Origin: Microglena sp. YARC
Taxonomy: Eukaryota; Chlorophyta; Chlorophyceae; Chlamydomonadales; Chlamydomonadaceae
Assembly (NCBI GenBank): GCA_022414725.1
Contig: CM039462.1
Span: 53,390,714 to 53,454,713 of the forward strand
Direction: 5' to 3'
DNA: 64,000 nucleotides
Positions within the stretch are counted from its first letter, which is position 1, and each line of letters opens with the position of its first letter. This document shows positions 56,101 to 63,385 of the stretch, piece by piece. The position numbers and the translations under genes were made by a program. The notes beneath the pieces were generated by a model. That model was not told the DNA's origin and did not search any database. It saw only the letters and a program-made list of their open reading frames with translations.

Positions 56101-59100
56101 TGGTGTGGTTACGGTATGTGCTGGTGTTGCTGGCAACTTGGGTAGTGTAGGTGAGGTGGCAGTAGTGGTGGTGGTGGTGCTGGTGGTGTGGTTACGGTAT
56201 GTGCTGGTGTTGCTGGCAACTTGGGTAGTGTAGGTGAGGTGGCAGTAGTGGTGCTGGTGGTGCTGGTGGTGTGGTTACGGTATGTGCTGGTGTTGCTGGC
56301 AACTTGGGTAGTGTAGGTGAGGTGGCAGTAGTGGTGCTGGTGGTGCTGGTAGTGCTGGTGGTAGTGGTAGTGGTGGTGCTGGTGCTGTGGTTACGGTATG
56401 TGCTGGTGTTGCTGGTAACTCGAGTAGTGTAGGTGAGGTGGTGGTAGTGGTGGTGGTGGTGCTGCTAGTGCTGGTGGCCGTAGTGGTGCTGGTGGTGTGG
56501 TTACGGTATGTGCTGGTGTTGCTGGCAACTTGGGTAGTGTAGGTGAGGTGGCAGTAGTGGTGCTGGTGGTGCTGGTGGTGTGGTTACGGTATGTGCTGGT
56601 GTTGCTGGCAACTTGGGTAGTGTAGGTGAGGTGGCAGTAGTGGTGCTGGTGGTGCTGGTGGTGTGGTTACGGTATGTGCTGGTGTTGCTGGCAACTTGGG
56701 TAGTGTAGGTGAGGTGGCAGTAGTGGTGCTGGTGGTGCTGGTGGTGTGGTTACGGTATGTGCTGGTGTTGCTGGCAACTTGGGTAGTGTAGGTGAGGTGG
56801 TGGTAGTGGTGCTGCTGGTGTGGTGTGATGACTGAGAAGGCTGGTGCTGCTAGTGGTATGTTTTTGCTTGTATGTTTGTTACAGTCCAGGGGTAGGCCAA
56901 ATTGATGAAAACGCATTGATGAACCGAAACCCAAACAATCGTTTTACTCATGAGGGCCCTGATTTCGTGTGTGGTTACTGGGGTGGTGGTGGTGGTGGTG
57001 GTGTTGCTGGTAACTTGAGTAGTATAGGTGAGGTGGTGGTGGTGGTGGTGCTGGTGGTGGTGGTAGTGGTGGTGGTGCTGGTAGTGCTGGTGCTGGTAGT
57101 GGTGCTGATTTCGTGCGTGGTTACTGTGGTGGTGGTAGTTTAGGGTTTACCACCACCACGACCAACACCCACCACTACGACCACACACACACCACCCCAC
57201 CGCCCACCACCACCCATCACCGCCACCCACCACACCACTGCCCACCACCACCACCACCCATTGCCACACCCACCACCACCACCACCAACACACCACCACC
57301 ACTGCCCACACCACCACCACCACCACCACCACCACACACCACCAACCACCACACACCACACACCACACCCCCACCACTACACACCACCACCACCACCACC
57401 ACCACCACCACACACCACACCCACCACACACACCACCACCACCATCTCTAACCCACCCCCACCAACCCACCACCACCACTACACACCACTACACACCACC
57501 ACCACCACCACCACACACCTCCCCCCTCAACCACCACCACCGCAGTTTTTCTGCTGCTCATCACTTAGTCTGGAACAAGAACTACACCATACAGCCTCGT
57601 GAGATATGAGCCGCACAGGATCGCCTCAAGCTATTTGACAGCTCACAAGTCCACACACATCCATGGTGCACCACTGCTACCACACACCGCTTCTACCACC
57701 ACCACCATCACCACCCCCACCCCACCGCATCTTGTCTGCTGCTCGCCACTTAGTCTGGAACAAGAACTACAACATACAGCCTCGTGAGATATGAGCCGCA
57801 CAGGATCGCCTCAAGGTGCAGCTGTGAAAACTGTTCGAAAGCTCACATATATTTTCCACCACCACCACAACTACACACCACCACCACTACTAGCACCCCA
57901 CCACCACACACCACACACCACGCACCACACACCCCCACCCCACCCCACCACCAACCACCATCACCCACCACCACCACCACCACACCACCACCACCACCAC
58001 CACCACCACCACCACCACCACCACCCGCCCCCTCATCTCCCCCCACCACCACCCCACCGCATCTTTTCTGCTGCTCGCCACTTAGTCTGGAACAAGAACT
58101 ACACATCAAGCCTCGTGAGATATCAGCCGCACAGGATCGCCTCAACGTGCAGCTGTGCAAGCTGTTCGAAAGCTCACATCTATTTTCCACACCACCACAA
58201 CTACACTACCTCCAGCTCCACACACCACCACCACTACTAGCACCACCACCACCACACACCACACACCACACACCATCACCTCCACCCACACCCCCACCAT
58301 CTCCAACCCACACCACCACCAACCACCACCACCCGCCCCTCATCTCCCCCCACCACCCACCCACCGCAGTTTTTCTGCTGCTCGCCACTGTAGTCTGGAA
58401 CAAGAATTACAACATCAAGCCTCGTGAGATATCAGCCGCACAGGATCGTCTCAACGTGCAGCTGTGCAAGCTGTTCGAAAGTTCTCCCCAGCTGCGAAGC
58501 CTGGTGGTGATGGCGATGGCGGCTGTTGGGAGGGGGGGACACGGTGACGTGGGTCAACGCATCAGGGATGACATCCTCTCTATTCAGGTAGGTGTGTGTG
58601 TGTGTGTGTATGGGGGTGCATGTGTGTGTGCGTGTGTGTGTGTGTGGTGGTGTGTGGTGTGGGGGGGGGTATGTGTGAGTGGTGTGGTGTGTGTGTGTGG
58701 CGGGGTATGTGGGTGTGTAGGGGGGGTTGTGGTGTGTGTGGTGTGTGTGGTGTAGGGGGTAGGCCGGGGGGGGGGGGGGGTTGTAATGGTGGGGGCTGTA
58801 TGGCTAGTGTGTTTAAACCACACCTTACAAGCCAAGCCAAGCAAGCCAAGCCAGGCCTGGTGTTTGATGCGCCGATGGCGGCTGTTGGGAGGGGGGGACG
58901 GTGATGTTGACAGCGCATCAGGGATGACATCCTCTCTGTTCAGGTGTGTGTGTTACTTGTGTGTGTGTGTGCACGGGTGTGTGTGTGTGCATGGGTGGGT
59001 GTTTTGGTGGTGTGTGTGTGTGGGGGGGGTGTGTGTGGGGGGGGGGGGGGGTTATTTTGGGTGCAGTGGGGTTGGTGTGTGTGTGTGTGTGTAGGGGGGT

Positions 59101-60836
59101 CGGAGGGATTGTGTGGTGTGGTGTGTGTGGGGTGGGGGGTAGGGGGTGGTGGTAATGGTGGAGACTGTATGGCTGGATTATTGTGTTTAAAGCACACCTT
59201 ACCAAGGCCAAGCCAAGCCAAGCCAAGTCTTGGTGTGATGGCGATGGCGGGCTGTTTGGTAGGGGGGGACACGCATCAGGGTGACATCCCCTCGCGATGC
59301 GTCTCCAGGTAGGTGCTCTCTGTGGGGGGGGTGGGGGGTGGTGTGTGTGTGGGGGGGGGGGGGGTGGTGTGTGTCGGCGGCGTGGCGGTGTCGTTTGCCG
59401 TGTGTGTGTGTGTAGGGGGGGGGTATTTGGGGGGGTGGGGGTGGTGTGGTGTGTGTGTGTGTGTGTAGGGGGGGTCGAGGGGTGGTGGATTGTGGTATGT
59501 GGTGGTGTGTGGTTAGCGGGGTAGGCGGGACTTGTAGTAAAATGGTGGGACTGTATGGCTGGTGTGTTTAGCCTCACCTTAACCAAGCCAAGCCAAGCCA
59601 AGCCACAGTCTGGTGTGGTGATGTCGATGGCAGCTGTTGGGTAAGGGGGGACACGTTGACACTTGGTCAAACTCATCACGGGCATGCATCCTCTCCTGTC
59701 CAGGTACCTGGCTGTGTGTGGGTGTGTGGTGTGGGGGTGTGGGGGGGCGGAGTGGGGGTGGGTGGGTGTAGGGGGGTGAACTGTTTGAAAGTTCTGTGGT
59801 AGTGGTGATGGCGCCCCCCCACCAACACCACACCTTTCCCCCCCCCACCACCTGGCCCCCCCCCCCCCCCCCCCCCCTGCTAACAACACAGCCCCCACCC
59901 CCCCCATCTAACCCTGCCTCACGCCCACCACCACCAACACCACCCCCACTACTAACAACCCCCCCCCCCCCCACAAACCTGCTCTCCCCCCCCCCAACCC
60001 ACCACCAACTCCCCCCCCCCCGCTCCCCCCCCCCCCCCCCCACCACCACTACTAACAACGCCCCCACCCACCAACCCTGCTCCTCCAACCCCCCACCACC
60101 ACCACCACCACACCAACACCAACTCCCCCCCCACCCCCAACCGCACACACCAACCACCACTACCCCACCCCCCCCACCCCCACCACCAACCCTGCTCCTC
60201 CAACCCCACCCACACAACTACCCCCCCAACCACCACCACCACCACCACTGCTAACAACACCCCCCACACACACACCCACAACTCCCCCCCCCCCCACACA
60301 CACCACACACGCACACCACACCACCGACCACCACTGCTAAAACACCCCCCACCCACCAACCCCACCCACCCAGAGCCGCAACAACTGGCAAGCGGCGGCA
60401 TGATCGGAGGAGTGGCACCAGAAGCATACAAAGCTACCACTATCACTGACAACACCGCCATAACCACCACTAACAACTCCTACCACCACCATCACCATTA
60501 CACTACTATCACCACCACCACCACCACCACCACAACCACCACTACTAACAACCCCCCCCACACACACACCACCACCACCACCACCACTACTAACAACCCC
60601 CCCCCCACACAAACCACCACCACCACCACACCACCACCACTACTAACAACACCCCCCTCACACCACCAACACTCTTCCCACCCCAGAGCCGCAACAACTG
60701 CAGTGGCGGCATGATAGAGGAGTGGCACCAAAAGCTCCACAACAACACGTCTCCCGATGATGTTGTCATTTGTGAGGCACTGCTCGCATATATGGACGAG
60801 GGCCTCAACATCAAGGCATACTGGAGGGTGCTGCAG
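42410..60836 (+). CDS. GWD: Alpha-glucan water dikinase, partial (central part)
   Basis: GWD transfers the beta-phosphate of ATP to glucosyl C6 of starch in the plastid, which opens the granule to breakdown. Seven exon positions on the plus strand (42410-42527, 45263-45362, 47345-47540, 48165-48298, 54062-54256, 58370-58587, 60687-60836) total about 370 codons. They run from a CBM45 starch-binding module (LHWG, aromatic-rich strand, W-I-K loop) through a charged linker to the conserved central block (WNKNYNIKPREIS, GRGGHGDVGQRIRDDIL, MIEEWHQKLHNNTSPDD). Junction phases agree except at the 54256/58370 join, where the exon copies conflict. The family is about 1,400 residues; the N-terminus is not recognised here, and the phosphohistidine and ATP-binding parts lie beyond 64000. 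Echoed exon edges fill the introns. Identification is by motif recall, not a search. Confidence 0.88.
42540..43225 (+). repeat. GGGTGGTTTTGGGTGGCGTT array
   Basis: About 50-bp G/T-rich units between two copies of the LHWG exon. Val/Gly/Trp ORFs are repeat shadows. It forms the G-rich, 5'-splice-site half of the intron. Confidence 0.9.
43250..43367 (+). CDS. GWD: GWD exon: CBM45 LHWG segment, second copy
   Basis: A near-duplicate of 42410-42527: GKDLGSMKLHWGCVADAQKM, then MLQPPPAGW and QQDAG with GATGCAG|GTGGGA. It is full length, open, and has both splice sites, so it competes with the first copy. The first keeps the charged DFSKDAG end; this one reads CQQDAG. Either could be the functional exon, or they could be alternatives; including both would duplicate the segment. 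Confidence 0.6.
43370..45075 (+). repeat. GGGTTAAGGTGGGTGAAGGT minisatellite
   Basis: 1.7 kb of 10- to 13-bp units GGGTTAAGGT and GGGTGAAGGTGGT. It switches at about 45075-45120 to ACCAAACCAAACCGAACC, the approximate complement, before the next exon. No exon echoes are visible inside it. Confidence 0.95.
45133..45262 (+). repeat. Echo of the next exon and C/A-rich intron end
   Basis: GAGGCGCAGCTTGGCAGAC through GGATTGTGGTCCTGCAAATC repeats most of the exon at 45263-45362 in the same frame (AWQTPLNKDSNDTGGDIW), then ACCTAACCCAACC filler leads to the CCACAG acceptor at 45262. Confidence 0.75.
45263..45362 (+). CDS. GWD: GWD exon: CBM45 middle strand
   Basis: 100 nt between AAACCACAG and GCCCCCTCAG|GTAAAT. 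With the G carried over from the previous exon it reads GGAWQTPLNKAPTDTGGDIW then TVVLQIPLAGPL. In CBM45 modules an A-x-x-T-P-F/L segment and a hydrophobic strand follow LHWG, as here. It starts after a 1-nt overhang and leaves 2 nt (AG), which the first base of 47345 completes to Arg. Confidence 0.75.
45430..45670 (+). repeat. Echoes of exon end (VVLQIPLAGP)
   Basis: Two further copies of TGCTAGCTGGACTGTGGTA, CTGCAGATCCCTCTTGCAGG and CCC(C)(T/A)CAG|GTA near 45465-45512 and 45615-45661, each with GTGGCAGTG upstream and CCTCATGGC downstream. Every copy keeps the 5' splice site (CAG|GTAAAT, CAG|GTACGT). Confidence 0.8.
45848..46130 (-). mobile_element. tRNA-derived SINE-like element, minus strand
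   Basis: On the minus strand GATGGCTCTATTGCAGAGCG (A-box-like) and GCTGGTTCGAACCCC (B-box, near 45888) are spaced like a tRNA. The rightward part TTCACGTCCTGAGAGTAGCA and ACAATTTCAATTTCAA matches the sequence that follows the SINE near 11190. It sits at the turning point between the 5' and 3' halves of a GWD intron. It is not a clean tRNA gene: the anticodon arm does not fold. 45690-45848 upstream has no recognised content. Confidence 0.5.
46173..46235. repeat. (TAATG)n pentanucleotide repeat
   Basis: About 12 units with three TGATG variants in the middle. It follows the SINE-like element directly and may be its tail. Confidence 0.95.
46241..47344 (+). repeat. C-rich array echoing the exon start (GLGFVLTT)
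   Basis: About ten units of 90-115 bp. Each holds a copy of GGGACGGCGGCTTGGGCTTT and GTCCTCACCAC, the first 30-35 bases of the exon at 47345, followed by CCCACCCCTACC filler and usually TTTTAG or CTCTTAG before the next copy. Copies lie near 46244, 46362, 46458, 46571, 46688, 46802, 46895, 46994, 47091 and 47187. Most retain the TTAG|GGA acceptor. The true exon is the only copy that continues into the W-I-K loop. Confidence 0.9.
46291..46340. repeat. Degenerate telomere-like CCCTAAA tract
   Basis: AACCTAAACCCTAAACCC then TAAACCCCACACCCTAAACC. Resembles plant-type TTTAGGG repeats read from the other strand; too short and degenerate to be a chromosome end. It lies within the C-rich half of an intron, so chance drift of CCCTAACC repeats is an alternative. 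Confidence 0.5.
47345..47540 (+). CDS. GWD: GWD exon: CBM45 end (WIKDRKTGKDFFLP) and linker
   Basis: 196 nt between CACCTCCTAG and GATAATGATAAG|GTGCGC. It reads LGFVLTTDTNRWIKDRKTGK and DFFLP, the closing strand and starch-contacting Trp loop of a CBM45 module, then a Ser/Gly/Lys linker (ARKVEGGGGSKGGDEGR). The first G completes Arg from the previous exon; it ends in phase 0. The linker is low in order and probably connects the starch-binding module to the catalytic half. Confidence 0.85.
47541..48164 (+). repeat. Intron with TAGTATAAA units and echoed exon start
   Basis: 47590-47800 is (AAAGTAGTATAAACTCCAGT)n. Then two units of about 170 bp repeat GTCCCCAGA(G/A)ACGCGAGGAG, AGCAAAGGATGTAGTATAAA and TAATATTAACTC (near 47820 and 47990) before the true exon at 48165. 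The echoes carry the CCCCAG acceptor and the first 35 bases of the exon. Confidence 0.85.
48165..48298 (+). CDS. GWD: GWD exon: linker (KREEEKRAKDVEIG)
   Basis: 134 nt from AATGTCCCCAG to CCTGAAAG|GTGAGT. It reads KREEEKRAKDVEIGNRGKEL then MAFKPTQHPPEALMVDAEPE: a charged helix followed by a Pro-rich stretch. It starts in phase 0 and ends with AG, which the T at 54062 completes to Ser. The family is variable in this linker, so assignment depends on phase and position between recognised exons. Confidence 0.75.
48299..52010 (+). repeat. Array of 25 echoes of the exon end (FKPTQHPPEAL)
   Basis: The last ~60 bases of 48165-48298 recur 25 more times at intervals of about 125-190 bp, each with CA(A/G)CACCCACCGGAGGCCCT, GATGCAGAGCCTG(A/G)AAG and GT(G)(A/T)G. 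Fillers are GGGGGGCTGGGTTGTGCTGG, GGTGGTGGGTGGTTGAGATA or GGTTTGTTTGGTTTGGC. From about 49870 to 51780 a block of roughly nine units repeats with an offset of 1130 bp, nearly base for base. Variants include GTTGTTGCAG for GTGGATGCAG and AAGACAACAAAG for AAGCCAACTCAG. Long minus-strand ORFs are shadows. Confidence 0.9.
52011..52480 (+). repeat. GGTGGGTGGTGATGG array
   Basis: Pure G/T/A low complexity without exon echoes; the last part of the G-rich intron half. It ends near GGTGGTGGTAAGTGGGG at 52450-52468. Confidence 0.9.
52490..54061 (+). repeat. C-rich array echoing the next exon start
   Basis: Six echoes of the exon at 54062-54256 (key TTTACTGTTCCGCATGATGG and GAGACC...TGCCGCTGGATGG) near 52613 (partial), 52737, 52938, 53278, 53589 and 53787, separated by CCACCACCACC, CACACAC and poly-C. 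The two early copies read ACCCTACCAGGGCC where the exon has ACCCCTACGAGTGCC, a one-base difference. Most retain the CGCAG or TAG acceptor. Confidence 0.9.
54062..54256 (+). CDS. GWD: GWD exon: SLMHRYD to VVWLR
   Basis: 195 nt between CCCAACCGCAG and GTGGTTGCG|GTGAGT. It reads LLFRMMETPTSACRWMVDAI, then AEKEPGCERSLMHRYDGAAE and WALVALVVWLR. The SLMHR(Y/F)(D/N) block and the hydrophobic V/A-L-L-V-W-L-R end are recognisable GWD sequence just before the W-N-K-N-Y block. Starts with a T completing Ser and leaves CG in phase 2. It is the only copy with both edges intact. Confidence 0.85.
54257..55800 (+). repeat. Array of nine echoes of the exon end (VALVVWLR|GTGAGT)
   Basis: The last 90-95 bases of 54062-54256 (GATGGTGCTGCTGAGTTG, GGCAGCAGACGAGCACTGG, CCTGGTGGTGTGGTTGCG) recur nine times at about 165-bp intervals, each followed by GTGAGT and then (GGT)n. 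Echo ends lie near 54428, 54598, 54768, 54933, 55096, 55266, 55436, 55599 and 55787. All nine keep TTGCG|GTGAGT. A few carry GGGGGTGG for GGCGGTGG or CACTTGG for CACTGGG. Confidence 0.9.
55801..57137 (+). repeat. GGT/GCT-rich array, 83-bp unit
   Basis: Units GGTTACGGTATGTGCTGGTG, TTGCTGGCAACTTGGGTAGT and GTAGGTGAGGTGGCAGTAG repeat about ten times at 83 bp or multiples of it (55980-56810). These are decayed descendants of the previous array: the exon part is gone but GGTGAG-type junctions persist. An unrelated island lies at 56880-56975 (AAATTGATGAAAACGCATTG). Confidence 0.9.
57126..57159. repeat. Perfect 12-bp inverted repeat at intron turning point
   Basis: GTGGTGGTGGTA (57126-57137), loop GTTTAGGGTT, and TACCACCACCAC (57148-57159). 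To its left the intron is (GGT)n for over 2 kb and to its right (CCA)n for 400 bp, so the transcript can form a long imperfect stem with this as its tip. Confidence 0.9.
57160..57545 (+). repeat. CCA-rich intron end
   Basis: (CCACCACAC)n to the CACCACCGCAG acceptor at 57545. No exon echo inside. Confidence 0.95.
57546..58369 (+). repeat. GWD: Three echoes of the WNKNY exon
   Basis: Echo 1 (57546-57640) has a CGCAG acceptor and, joined to CG of the 54256 donor, reads RFSAAHHLVWNKNYTIQPRE and then a TGA at 57607. Echo 2 (from 57730) and echo 3 (from 58053) have GCAT in place of GCAG, so their acceptors are lost. Echo 2 also has TGA; echo 3 has TCA (Ser) but lacks one base in ACTACACATCAAG. Each continues to about GTTCGAAAGCTCACA, then CCACC filler. 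None alone supports the full protein. Confidence 0.8.
58370..58587 (+). CDS. GWD: GWD exon: WNKNYNIKPREIS ... GDVGQRIRDDIL
   Basis: 218 nt from CCCACCGCAG to CTCTATTCAG|GTAGGT. Most of it reads WNKNYNIKPREISAAQDRLN, VQLCKLFESSPQLRSLVVMA and GRGGHGDVGQRIRDDILSIQ, the most conserved block of the GWD family. The end is phase 0 and fits the next exon. The start is one base out of phase with the 54256 donor: GCCACTGTAGTCTGG here against CACTTAGTCTGG in the echoes, an extra base near 58388. This is either an assembly indel or true divergence. Confidence 0.9.
58588..59800 (+). repeat. GT/GGG-rich array echoing exon end (GDVGQRIRDDILSIQ)
   Basis: Three further echoes of GGCTGTTGGGAGGGGGGAC and GCATCAGGGATGACATCCTC occur near 58875-58943, 59240-59310 and 59625-59703, each followed by CAGGT(A/G). 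Units are about 340-400 bp with TGTATGGCTGGTGTGTTTA, AAGCCAAGCCAAGCC and long G runs. The last echo is rearranged (CATCACGGGCATGCATCC). A fragment of exon interior sits at 59776-59815. Confidence 0.85.
59805..60686 (+). repeat. C-rich intron end with truncated exon echo
   Basis: Poly-C and CCACCACC blocks with ACTGCTAACAACACCCCCC repeated. One echo of the next exon start lies at 60374-60427 (AGCCGCAACAACTGG...GGAGGAGTGGCACCA), preceded by CCCAG but with inserted bases that shift its frame; it has no stop-free continuation. Confidence 0.85.
60687..60836 (+). CDS. GWD: GWD exon: MIEEWHQKLHNNTSPDD
   Basis: 150 nt from CCACCCCAG to GTGCTGCAG|GTGTGC. It reads SRNNCSGG, MIEEWHQKLHNNTSPDD and VVICEALLAYMDEGLNIKAY, then WRVLQ. 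The EEWHQKLHNN(T)SPDD motif is diagnostic of glucan, water dikinases and their relatives. Phase 0 at both ends. The following exon would continue toward the phosphohistidine domain and is not in the window. Confidence 0.95.
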
Positions 60837-62225
60837 GTGTGCATCTTTGTATGCTGGTATTCAAATTCAAATTTGAATTCATTAATATCCATTTTTTATG
60901 TTGTCATTTGTGAGGCTCTGCTCGCTTACATGGACGAGGGCCTGAACATCAAGGCATACTGGAGGGTGCTGCAGGTATGTGCATGCAATCAAGTACTTCT
61001 AAATAATTTAAAACTCAAATTTGATTTCGATTCCATCCCTGTTCTATCGTTGTTATGTGTGAGGCACTGCTCGCTTACATGGATGTGGGCCTCAACATCA
61101 AGGCATACTGGAGGGTGCTGCAGGTATGTGCATGCAATCAAGTACTACTAGATAATTTTATACTCAAATTTGATTGTGATTCCATCCCTGTTTCATCGTT
61201 GTCATTTGTAAGGCTCTGCTCGCTTACATGGACGAGGGCCTCAACATCAGGGCATACTGGAGGGTACTTCAGGTACATCATAATTATTGTTTTCTTTCTC
61301 ATTTTCGTGTGGTTGTTTTGTGAGGCTCCACTAGCTTACTTGGGTGACTGGGTGCTGCAGGTGTGAATAATACTTCAGTACTAAAATTTGTTTTTGATTT
61401 CATCTAATTTTTAATGTTGCTATTTGCGAGGCTCTACTCGCATACATGGATGAGGGCCTCAACATCAATACTGGAGGGTGCTGCAGGTGCGAATACTTCA
61501 GTACTCCAATTTGATTTTGATTTCATCTAATTTTTATTGTTGCTATTTGTGAGGCCCTGCTCGCATACATGGATGAGGGCCTCAACATCAAGGCATACTG
61601 GAGGGTGCTGCAGGTATGCGCATCTTTCTATTATTTTTCCTTTTTCTTGTGTTCATCGTTTATGTTACTAACAGGAGGGTGCTGCAGGTATGCGCATCTT
61701 TTTATTTATTTTCCTTTTTCTTGAGTTCACGTTTCATGTTACTAACTGGAGGGTGCTGCAGGTATGCGCATCTTTGTATAATGGTCTTAAAAATTAAAAT
61801 TTAATTTGGCAAAATCCATTTTTATAATGTTATTTGCGAGGCTCTACTCGCATACATGGATGAGGGCCTCAACATCAAGGCATACTGGAGGGTGCTGCAG
61901 GTGCGAATAATACTTCAGTACTCAAATTTGATTTTGATTTCATCTGATTTTGAATGTTGCTATTAGTGAGGCCCTGCTCGCATACATGGATGAGGGCCTT
62001 GACATCAAGGCATGCTGCAGAGTGCTGAAGGTATGCACATCTTTGTATTTGTTTTATTTTCCTTTTCCTTGTATTCACGTTATATGTTCCAAACTACAGG
62101 GTGCTGCAGGTTTATTCACATTTGAATTTGATTTTCTTAATTGTTTAATGTTGCCATTTGTGAGGCTCTGCCTCATGCATGGATGAGGACTTATCAATCA
62201 AGGCATACTGGAGGTGCTGCAGGTG
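60837..62225 (+). repeat. GWD: Eight full-length echoes of VICEALLAYMDEGLNIKAYW
   Basis: Segments of about 75 nt repeat the end of 60687-60836 from GTCATTTGTGAGGC to GTGCTGCAG|GT: near 60900, 61047, 61197, 61415, 61540, 61828, 61955 and 62148. Several keep the exon reading frame throughout (VICEALLAYMDEGLNIKAYW); others lose 2-4 bases (AACATCAATACTGG near 61465) or decay. Spacers are A/T-rich, unlike the G-rich spacers elsewhere. Shorter echoes (GGAGGGTGCTGCAGGTATGC) occur at 61680 and 61750. Confidence 0.85.
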
Positions 62226-63290
62226 TGCACATCTATTTATTTTATTTATTTTCATTTCTCGTTAGTTTTCTATTTATTTTCATTTTTCCTTGCGTTCTCG
62301 TTTAAGTTACTAAATTGGAGGTGCTGCAGGTGTGCGCATCTATTTATTATTTATTTTCATTTTCCTTGCGTTCTCGTTTAAGTTACGAATGGAGGGTGCT
62401 GCAGGTGTGAACATCTATTTATTTGTTTTCATTTTTCCTTGCGTTCTCGTTTAAGTTACTAATTGGAGGGTGCTGCAGGTGTGCGAACATCTATTTAATT
62501 TTTTCATTTCCTTGCGTTCTCGTTTAAGTTACTAATTGGAGGGTGCTGCAGGTGTGCGCATCTATTTATTTATTTCATTTTCCTTGCGTCTCGTTTAAGT
62601 TACTAACTGGAGGGTGCTGCAGGTGTGCGCATCTATTTATTTATTTTCATTTTCCTTGCGTTCTCGTTTAAGTTACTAACTGGAGGGTGCTGCAGGTGTG
62701 CGCATCTATTTATTTATTTTCATTTTCCTTGCGTTCTCGTTTAAGTTACTAACTGGAGGGTGCTGCAGGTGTGCGCATCTATTTGTTTATTTTCATTTTC
62801 CTTGCGTTCTCGTTTAAGTTACTAACTGGAGGGTGCTGCAGGTGTGCGCATCTATTTATTTATTTTCATTTTCCTTGCATTCTCGTTTAAGTTACTAACT
62901 GGAGGGTGCTGCAGGTGTGCGCATCTATTTATTTATTTTCATTTTCCTTGCGTTCTCGTTTAAGTTACTAACTGGAGGGTGCTGCAGGTGTGCGCATCTA
63001 TTTATTTATTTTCATTTTCCTTGCGTTCTCGTTTAAGTTACTAATTGGAGGGTGCTGCAGGTGTGCGCATCTATTTATTTATTTTTATTTTCCTTGCGTT
63101 CTCGTTTAAGTTACTAACTGGAGGGTGCTGCAGGTGTGCGCATCTATTTATTTATTTTCATTTTCCTTGCGTTATCGTTTAAGTTACTAACTGGAGGGTG
63201 CTGCAGGTGTGCGCATCTATTTGTTTATTTTCATTTTCCTTGCGTTCTCGTTTAAGTTACTAACTGGAGGGTGCTGCAGGTGTGTGCATA
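62226..63290 (+). repeat. 73-bp array, TACTAAC...CTGCAG|GTGTGC units
   Basis: About 15 units of 72-73 bp: AAGTTACTAACTGGAGGGTG, CTGCAGGTGTGCGCATC, TTTATTTATTTTCATTTTCC, TTGCGTTCTCGTTT. Units beyond 62550 are almost identical. Only 13-16 exon bases remain per unit. The branch-site-like TACTAAC stands about 15 bases before CAG and the CAG is followed by GTGTGC, so the same point could act as 3' and 5' splice site. Confidence 0.9.
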
Positions 63291-63385
63291 TTGTCATACT
63301 GTACTGACACAAAAATTTGACGTTTTTAAAATTTGACATTTGTCTTCAGCAACGACGCAAACCGGGCACCCCATGAACCCAAGAC

